64,000 nucleotides of DNA from Acetivibrio clariflavus DSM 19732 (GTDB lineage: Bacteria > Bacillota > Clostridia > Acetivibrionales > Acetivibrionaceae). The stretch lies in NCBI RefSeq assembly GCF_000237085.1, contig NC_016627.1:4824001-4888000 (forward strand), in the 5' to 3' direction. The position numbers were made by a program, and so were the translations under genes. Within the stretch, counting starts at the first letter, position 1. Every line of letters begins with the position of its first letter. A model generated the notes under the pieces. That model was not told the origin of the DNA and searched no databases. It saw nothing but the letters and a program-made list of their open reading frames with translations. Of the stretch, positions 56,693-64,000 are shown piece by piece.

Positions 56693-56807
56693 TCTGGCAG
56701 CGACCTACTTTCCCAGGACGTCTCCATCCAAGTATCATCGGCACTGAGAAGCTTAACTACCGTGTTCGGGATGGGAACGGGTGTGTCCTTCTCGTTATTG
56801 CCACCAG
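56693..56807 (-). rRNA. rrf: 5S ribosomal RNA
   Basis: Read on the minus strand it starts CTGGTGGCAATAACGAGAAG and ends near GGTCGCTGCCAG, with the conserved CCCGTTCCCATCCCGAACAC loop in between. The two ends pair to form helix I. Length of about 115 bases is normal. Ends are accurate to a few bases. Confidence 0.93.
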
Positions 56808-56929
56808 AAATCTATAAACTTTTTGGTATATACCTTCAAAAATATATAACGTCAGTCCACAAGATAAGAAGCTCTCTCACTCATTAAGTCTTCACTTCAG
56901 AACCCTTCTTCTTCTCCTCAGTTGTCAGT

Positions 56930-56967
56930 TTTCCATCTTCCAACTTCCAACCTCTAACTTCTAATTT
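56930..56967 (-). repeat. IVS-terminus-like repeat in the 23S-5S spacer
   Basis: On the minus strand this spacer reads TTAGAAGTTAGAGGTTGGAA and GTTGGAAGATGGAAAA. It has the same GTTAGAAGTTAGAGG-type words as both ends of the 23S intervening sequence at 58659-59096. The remaining spacer to 56808 has no further feature. Confidence 0.6.
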
Positions 56968-57172
56968 GGTCAAGCCCTCGACCTATTAGTACCAGTCAGC
57001 TAAATACATTACTGTACTTACACCCCTGGCCTATCAACCATGTAGTCTACATGGGGTCTTACCCTTTCGGTGGGATATCTCATCTTAGGGTGGGTTTCAC
57101 GCTTAGATGCTTTCAGCGTTTATCCCGTCCGAACTTGGCTACCCAGCTGTGCACTTGGTAGTACAACTGGTG

Positions 57173-57215
<43 letters not shown>

Positions 57216-57244
57216 ATCCCTTCAAATATCCTGCGCCCGCGACA

Positions 57245-57300
<56 letters not shown>

Positions 57301-57336
57301 TGGCGAACAGCCAAACCCTTGGAACCTACTTCAGCT

Positions 57337-57386
<50 letters not shown>

Positions 57387-57464
57387 GACTCTTGGGGGAG
57401 ATCAGCCTGTTATCCCCAGGGTAGCTTTTATCCGTTGAGCGACGGCAATTCCACTCTCTTACCG

Positions 57465-57522
<58 letters not shown>

Positions 57523-57579
57523 ACCTTATGCCTTTGCACTCGATGCGCGATTTCCAACCGCGCTGAGGTAACCTTTGGA

Positions 57580-57630
<51 letters not shown>

Positions 57631-57891
57631 ACAGTGTCCCTAGACCAGCTCATGGCCTCAGGTTAGAGTCCCAGTACCCTTAGAGTGGTATCCCAACGGC
57701 GATTCCATGCAGACTGGCGTCCACACTTCCCTATCTCCCACCTATCCTGTACAAAGAATACCGAAACCCAGTATCAGGCTACAGTAAAGCTCCATGGGGT
57801 CTTTCCGTCTTGTCGCGGGTAACTTGCATCTTCACAAGTACTACAATTTCGCCGGGTACGTTGTTGAGACAGTGCCCAAATCATTACGCCA

Positions 57892-57975
<84 letters not shown>

Positions 57976-58658
57976 GTTCACTGCTTCACTTCCGTTAACA
58001 GATCCCCGTAACCTTCCAGCACCGGGCAGGCGTCAGCCCCTATACTTCATCTTTCGATTTAGCAGAGACCTGTGTTTTTGATAAACAGTTGCTTGGGCCT
58101 ATTCTCTGCGGCCTGCTCTCACAGGCACCCCTTCTCGCGAACTTACGGGGTCAATTTGCCGAGTTCCTTAACAACGCTTCTCCCGCTCGTCTTAGGATTC
58201 TCTCCTCATCTACCTGTGTCGGTTTGCGGTACGGGTACCTCTACTCTCGATAGTGGCTTTTCTCGTCAGTGCGAAATCGGTCACTTCGGTACTATATTTT
58301 CCCTCCCCGTCACGGCTCATAATCATCCGGCGGATTTGCCTACCGGACTCTACTTGCCGCTTGGACGAGCTCTTCCAGTCACTCGCTTGACCTATCCCCC
58401 TGCGTCCCCACTTCTCTCAAACGAGCAGCGGTAGTACAGGAATTTCAACCTGTTCCCCATCGCCTACGCCTTTCGGCCTCAGCTTAGGTCCCGACTTACC
58501 CTGGGCGGACGAACCTTCCCCAGGAAACCTTAGATTTTCGACGGTAAAGATTCTCACTTCACTCTCGCTACTTATTCCGGCATTCTCACTACTATCTCGT
58601 CCACATGTCCTTCCGGTCATGCTTCTACCTACCATAGTAAGCTCCCCTACCCCTGCTA

Positions 58659-59096
58659 GAAGTTAGAAGTCAGATGTTAGACGTTAGATTATTCCCATCT
58701 CTGTATCAGTGTATTTATCCTCTTTCCTAAAACATCATATCTTTCCACTAATTCTTTGTGTTCTTCATTTGTGATGTATTCTAAGTCTTTGCTCATATCC
58801 AATAACACCACAACTTCATTACACGAACCTAATGTCATTTTTAGAAATCTTTTAAAATCTGATACAGATTCCTTTCGCCCATATCCTTCTGCTATATTTA
58901 ACGGTATTGATATCGCAGCTCGCCTTATCTGGCTTACCAACTCATACCTTTCATGCTCAGGATATTTGAGCGTCATCTTCATTATAGTTATTGTTAAGGA
59001 GTATGACTCTTTATATACTTCCAAATCTTTATACGATTTTATCATCATGATACTCCTCTCACTCTTCTAACCTCTAACTTCTCACTTCTAACCTCC
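58659..59096 (-). other. 23S rRNA intervening sequence (IVS) at helix 45
   Basis: The 23S sequence breaks off at GTGGCTTGCTGG and resumes at TAGCAGGGGTAGGGG. Between them lie 438 bases bounded by complementary arms of about 27 bases (GTTAGAAGTGAGAAGTTAGA against its near-complement, three mismatches), which would extend the helix 45 stem. It encodes one small protein. Such inserts are usually cut out by RNase III without rejoining, leaving a fragmented but working 23S. Excision here is inferred. Confidence 0.88.
58689..59048 (-). CDS. 23S rRNA-intervening sequence protein (four-helix bundle)
   Basis: A 119-residue protein of the S23/IVP family (four-helix bundle, related to Avd of diversity-generating retroelements). 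Hallmarks are KSYKDLEVYKESYSLTITI, ELVSQIRRAAISIPLNIAEG, YGRKESVSDFKRFLKMTLGS and a final helix with LGKRINTLIQRWE. These proteins form basic pentameric rings; their role is unknown. The gene is on the same strand as the rRNA, starts at ATG after a GAGGAG site, and fills most of the IVS. Confidence 0.92.
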   Translation of the reverse strand: MMIKSYKDLEVYKESYSLTITIMKMTLKYPEHERYELVSQIRRAAISIPLNIAEGYGRKESVSDFKRFLKMTLGSCNEVVVLLDMSKDLEYITNEEHKELVERYDVLGKRINTLIQRWE

Positions 59097-59778
59097 AGCA
59101 AGCCACAGCTTCGGTACACAGTTTGAGCCCCGGACATTTTCGGCGCAGGTTCACTCGACTAGTGAGCTATTACGCACTCTTTGAATGAATGGCTGCTTCT
59201 AAGCCAACATCCTAGTTGTCTTAGCAAACCCACATCCTTTCCCACTTAACTGTGATTTTGGGACCTTAGCTGATGGTCTGGGCTGTTTCCCTCTCGACTA
59301 CGGAACTTATCTCTCGTAGTCTGACTCCCAAGCTAAATCTATACGGCATTCAGAGTTTGATAGGGTTCGGTAACCCGGTAAGGCCCCTAGCCCATTCAGT
59401 GCTTTACCTCCGTTAGACATACTTGAGGCTAGCCCTAAAGCTATTTCGGGGAGAACCAGCTATCTCCGAGTTCGATTGGAATTTCTCCGCTATCCACAGC
59501 TCATCCCAAACCTTTTCAACGGTTATGAGTTCGGTCCTCCACGAGACTTTACTCTCGCTTCAACCTGTCCATGGATAGGTCACCCGGTTTCGGGTCTATT
59601 GCATGCGACTTTACGCCCTCTTCAGACTCGGTTTCCCTTCGGCTCCGTACCTTCAGTACTTAACCTCGCCACATACAATAACTCGCCGGACCGTTCTACA
59701 AAAAGTACGCTGTCGAGCCTTAACGCTCTCCAACTGCTTGTAAACATAGGGTTTCAGGTTCTCTTTCACTCCCCTCCC

Positions 59779-59810
<32 letters not shown>

Positions 59811-60043
59811 CTCCACTATCGGTCACCAGTTAGTATTTAGCCTTGGAGGGTGGTCCCCCCTGCTTCCCACAAGGTTTCACGTGCCTCGTGGTACTCTGGA
59901 TCCTGGCCTGTCTCCTCACTTTTCGCATACGGGACTTTTACCCTCTATGGTGTAACCTTTCCTGGTTACTTCTGCTAAGCTCAGAGAATCATTTCGCCAG
60001 TCCGCAACCCCAACCTATATTGCTATAGATTGGTTTGGGCTCT

Positions 60044-60075
<32 letters not shown>

Positions 60076-60087
60076 CGGTTGATTTCT

Positions 60088-60124
<37 letters not shown>

Positions 60125-60473
60125 CTCGCCCTGCTACACTATGGATTCATGTAGCAGTACCTGAGCATTTACCTCAGGTGGGTTCCCCCATTCGGACATC
60201 TGCGGGTCGATGGCTGTTTGCGCCTCACCGCAGCTTTTCGCAGCTTACCACGTCCTTCTTCGCCTTCTGGTGCCTAGGCATTCACCCTATGCTCTTAGTA
60301 GCTTGACCTTCCTCGGTTCTCCTTGTGAATCCCTTCTACCATCTTAATGAGTTTATCCTAAGAGTCACTACGTACTTCTTTCTGTACTAGTTACCCTCTT
60401 TTCTTCTCATCTTGCTTTATCTGACATTATATATTTTTCAAGGTACATCATCTCTGACCTTAAGGTCAGATTG

Positions 60474-60549
60474 TGGTGGAGATAAGGAGATTCGAACTCC
60501 TGACCCCCTGCTTGCAAGGCAGGTGCTCTCCCAACTGAGCTATACCCCC
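60474..60549 (-). tRNA. tRNA-Ala (anticodon TGC)
   Basis: The 76-base minus-strand sequence GGGGGTATAGCTCAGTTGGG... folds as a full cloverleaf with anticodon loop CTTGCAA, TTCGAAT in the T-arm and an encoded CCA end. It lies in the 16S-23S spacer, the standard place for tRNA-Ala. A perfect palindrome TCTGACCTTAAGGTCAGA at about 60453-60470 just downstream may be a processing stem. Confidence 0.96.
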
Positions 60550-60669
60550 ACGCTTCTCTAAGCTCTATGGGCTTAGAAAACTAAACAGTGTAAGGAAAGA
60601 AACCCTCTATCGACTGTCTCACAACCGATATCGACCATAAGTAGTGATACCTTTAAGTATCATCCTACT

Positions 60670-62322
<1,653 letters not shown>

Positions 62323-62515
62323 ACTTTATCTACTTCGCTGTATCTCTACAGCTACGTATTAATCTCTTTAGAAAGCCTTTTGGCTCTAAATTACTTACTC
62401 GCGTATATCTCGCAAGTTACTCATTAAATCAACGAGTTCCTTTCCTTTCTTACACTGTTCACTTTTCAAAGTCCATAATTCTTAGCCTCAGTCACTCGTT
62501 GCGAGCGACTTTTAT
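62323..62515 (-). other. rRNA leader
   Basis: About 190 bases lie between the predicted transcription start (near 62508) and the 16S 5' end. It should contain the upstream processing stem and antitermination signals; I did not identify a clear boxA. Confidence 0.4.
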
Positions 62516-62544
62516 ATATTACCACGCTGTTTTCACTTTGTCAA
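62516..62544 (-). promoter_or_regulatory. rRNA operon promoter
   Basis: On the minus strand TTGACA (62544-62539) and TAATAT (62521-62516) are 17 bases apart. The -35 is a perfect consensus. It lies about 190 bases ahead of the 16S. Confidence 0.85.
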
Positions 62545-62847
62545 CACTTTTTTTATTTTTTTGCTGTCAATTTTATGCTGCTTATATCTCTTACCTTTTC
62601 AGGCGCTTTTTCGCAACAGCTATAATAATATAATCAAAAAGCATTATTATCAACTTTAATAAATACTCTCTATCGGCTGTAATTTTAATATATCACCTCT
62701 ATTCTTAAAAATCTTCTGTTTTTAGACACATTACTTCTGTTTAAAATTAAATATCTATTAAATAAATAATTTATCAGACTTTAAAACAGAAGAATAATCA
62801 GTTTGCCAGCAATAATCTTAAGAGATTAAAAAGTAAGTAAAATAAAG
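62545..62847. other. Gene-free region between gyrA terminator and rRNA promoter
   Basis: About 300 bases of AT-rich DNA; no open frame, repeat or further promoter that I can support. The T-rich stretch directly upstream of the -35 element could act as an UP element. Confidence 0.4.
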
Positions 62848-62883
62848 AATCCATTCTACCAGTATATTCTGATAGAATGGAAT
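62848..62883 (-). terminator. Terminator after gyrA
   Basis: CCATTCTA pairs with TAGAATGG (plus two further pairs) around a loop, with ATTCTTTATTTTAC following on the minus strand. It lies about 105 bases past the gyrA stop codon. Confidence 0.65.
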
Positions 62884-62987
62884 TTTTAAAATCTCTCAAT
62901 AATTTTATATATTCAAAAGTCGTTGAAGATTTATTGATACAGAACATAATTTAAATAAGAAATCAAAATTTAAAAACATTATTAAAT

Positions 62988-64000
62988 TTAGTTATTATCA
63001 AAATCATTTGTTGTTTCTTTTTCTTCCTCATTAATATCATTTTCTTCGTTACTTTCGGAAGAATCTTCATTTGCTATCCGCGCAACTCCAACCAAATGCA
63101 CAGACTCATCCAATCTCATTAATGTCACACCTTGAGTTGCTCTTCCCAAAATACTTATATCGCTGACATTTATCCTGATAATAGATCCGTCTGAACTAAT
63201 CAGCATTACATCATCTTTTTCATTTACAAGCTTCATACCTGCTATCTTACCAGTTTTCTCGGTCACCCTGTAAGTCAATATACCTTTTCCGCCTCTTGTT
63301 TGAACCTTGTACTCCTCAAGTTCTGTTCTCTTTCCAAAGCCTCTTTCAGTTACTACAAGCAGGCTGGTATCTTCAATATAAACTCCCATACCGACAACTT
63401 CATCATCGTCATCGAGTTTAATTCCTCGAACACCCATGGAAACTCTTCCTAAAGGTCTGACATCCTGCTCGTTAAATCTAATTGACATACCATTTCTGGT
63501 AACAAGTATAATATCTTTTGTTCCATCGGTAAGTTTGACATCTATTAATTCGTCATTCTCTTTCAATGTAACAGCAGTAAGTCCGCCTTTTCTAATATGA
63601 TCATATTCCATAAGATCAGTTTTCTTCACAATACCATTTTTAGTTGCAAGTACTAAGTAAAGGCCTTCTTTATATTCTTTCAACGGAATTACCGTAGTTA
63701 TTTTTTCATCCGGCTCTAACTGCAGGAGATTTACTATTGCAGTTCCTTTTGCATGTCTTCCTGCTTCGGGTATTTCATAAGCCTTTAATCTGTATACCTT
63801 TCCCTTGCTTGTAAAGAACAGAATATAATCATGGGTAGAGGTTGTAAACAAGTTTTCAACAAAATCCTCTTCCCTGGTGCTAAGACCGATAATTCCTTTA
63901 CCGCCTCTTCTTTGACTCTTGTACGTATCAGTCGGAATTCTCTTAACATATCCAAAATGAGTAAGAGTAATAACACAATTCTCTTCTTCAATTAAGTCTT
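62988..64000 (-). CDS. gyrA: DNA gyrase subunit A, C-terminal part (5' end outside window)
   Basis: The minus-strand frame is open from the right window edge to TAA at 62988, about 337 codons. It encodes the C-terminal beta-pinwheel that wraps DNA. The GyrA-box is present as QRRGGKG near the edge, which separates gyrase from topoisomerase IV. Repeated blades follow (FFTSKGKVYRLKAYEIPEAG, LVLATKNGIVKKTDL, LVTRNGMSIRFNEQDVRPLG, RGVRGIKLDDDDEVVGM). The tail is strongly acidic (EESSESNEEND-like). An internal ATG at 63851 is not the start; the frame continues upstream. Confidence 0.95.
   Translation of the reverse strand, partial: DLIEEENCVITLTHFGYVKRIPTDTYKSQRRGGKGIIGLSTREEDFVENLFTTSTHDYILFFTSKGKVYRLKAYEIPEAGRHAKGTAIVNLLQLEPDEKITTVIPLKEYKEGLYLVLATKNGIVKKTDLMEYDHIRKGGLTAVTLKENDELIDVKLTDGTKDIILVTRNGMSIRFNEQDVRPLGRVSMGVRGIKLDDDDEVVGMGVYIEDTSLLVVTERGFGKRTELEEYKVQTRGGKGILTYRVTEKTGKIAGMKLVNEKDDVMLISSDGSIIRINVSDISILGRATQGVTLMRLDESVHLVGVARIANEDSSESNEENDINEEEKETTNDFDNN

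Noticed and set aside
63785-63991. Separate 68-codon frame and an apparent gyrA start at 63851
   Set aside because: The gyrA frame is open straight through to the window edge and contains the GyrA-box upstream of 63851; the other frame is a shadow.

Overview
The window looks like chromosomal DNA of a low-GC, spore-forming, cellulosome-producing clostridium, most likely of the Acetivibrio/Hungateiclostridium group (Clostridium cluster III). The reasons are a multi-cohesin scaffoldin with CBM2 modules, SLH-domain surface proteins, a CwlJ/GerQ/SASP spore-gene cluster, and AT-rich DNA with clear AAGGAGG ribosome binding sites. I cannot fix the species from sequence alone. Almost every gene lies on the minus strand. 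The exceptions are the cwlJ-gerQ pair, a lipase-like gene and two IS256 copies.

Region 1 (1-30.3 kb) is a large surface-glycan locus. Read in the direction of transcription it has a Wzz-like chain-length protein, a small winged-helix regulator, a very large O-antigen-ligase/TPR protein, a phosphoglycosyl transferase with a partner reductase, sugar epimerases, four glycosyltransferases, a Wzy-like polymerase, a Wzx-like flippase and a WbpM/PglF-type 4,6-dehydratase. It ends in a full GDP-route legionaminic acid set (LegB, LegC, PtmE-like, LegH, LegI, LegG, LegF). An IS110 element, a degenerate glycosyltransferase/acetyltransferase fusion, a scrap of a second capD 3' end and a partial IS256 copy show that the locus has been rearranged. 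Together the genes should make an undecaprenyl-linked repeat unit carrying a sialic-acid-like nonulosonate and export and polymerise it by the Wzx/Wzy route.

Region 2 (30.5-40.7 kb) holds two tandem paralogous SLH/Ig-like surface-layer proteins, the first preceded by a near-consensus sigma-A promoter and a long leader. It then has a spore cluster (an alpha/beta SASP divergent from cwlJ-gerQ), a CBS-domain protein and a membrane-anchored Ig-like/lipase protein.

Region 3 (40.8-50.9 kb) has a complete IS256-family element with an 8-bp target duplication but a frameshifted transposase, and a truncated group II intron lying directly behind a terminator. The scaffoldin gene follows: 13 cohesins between two CBM2 modules, with no dockerin or SLH anchor. 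It is split in this sequence by two single-T insertions 13 bases apart inside cohesin 6.

Region 4 (51.6-56.3 kb) carries the nadA-nadB-nadC operon for NAD synthesis and an AgrB-like gene. Intergenic inverted pairs of perfect DnaA-box 9-mers flank this block.

Region 5 (56.7-64 kb) is a complete rRNA operon (16S - tRNA-Ala(TGC) - 23S - 5S, minus strand) downstream of gyrA, which runs off the right edge. Both large rRNAs are unusual. The 16S has a hairpin insertion of about 150 nt in the V1/helix 6 region. The 23S has a roughly 440-nt intervening sequence at helix 45 that encodes a four-helix-bundle IVS protein.
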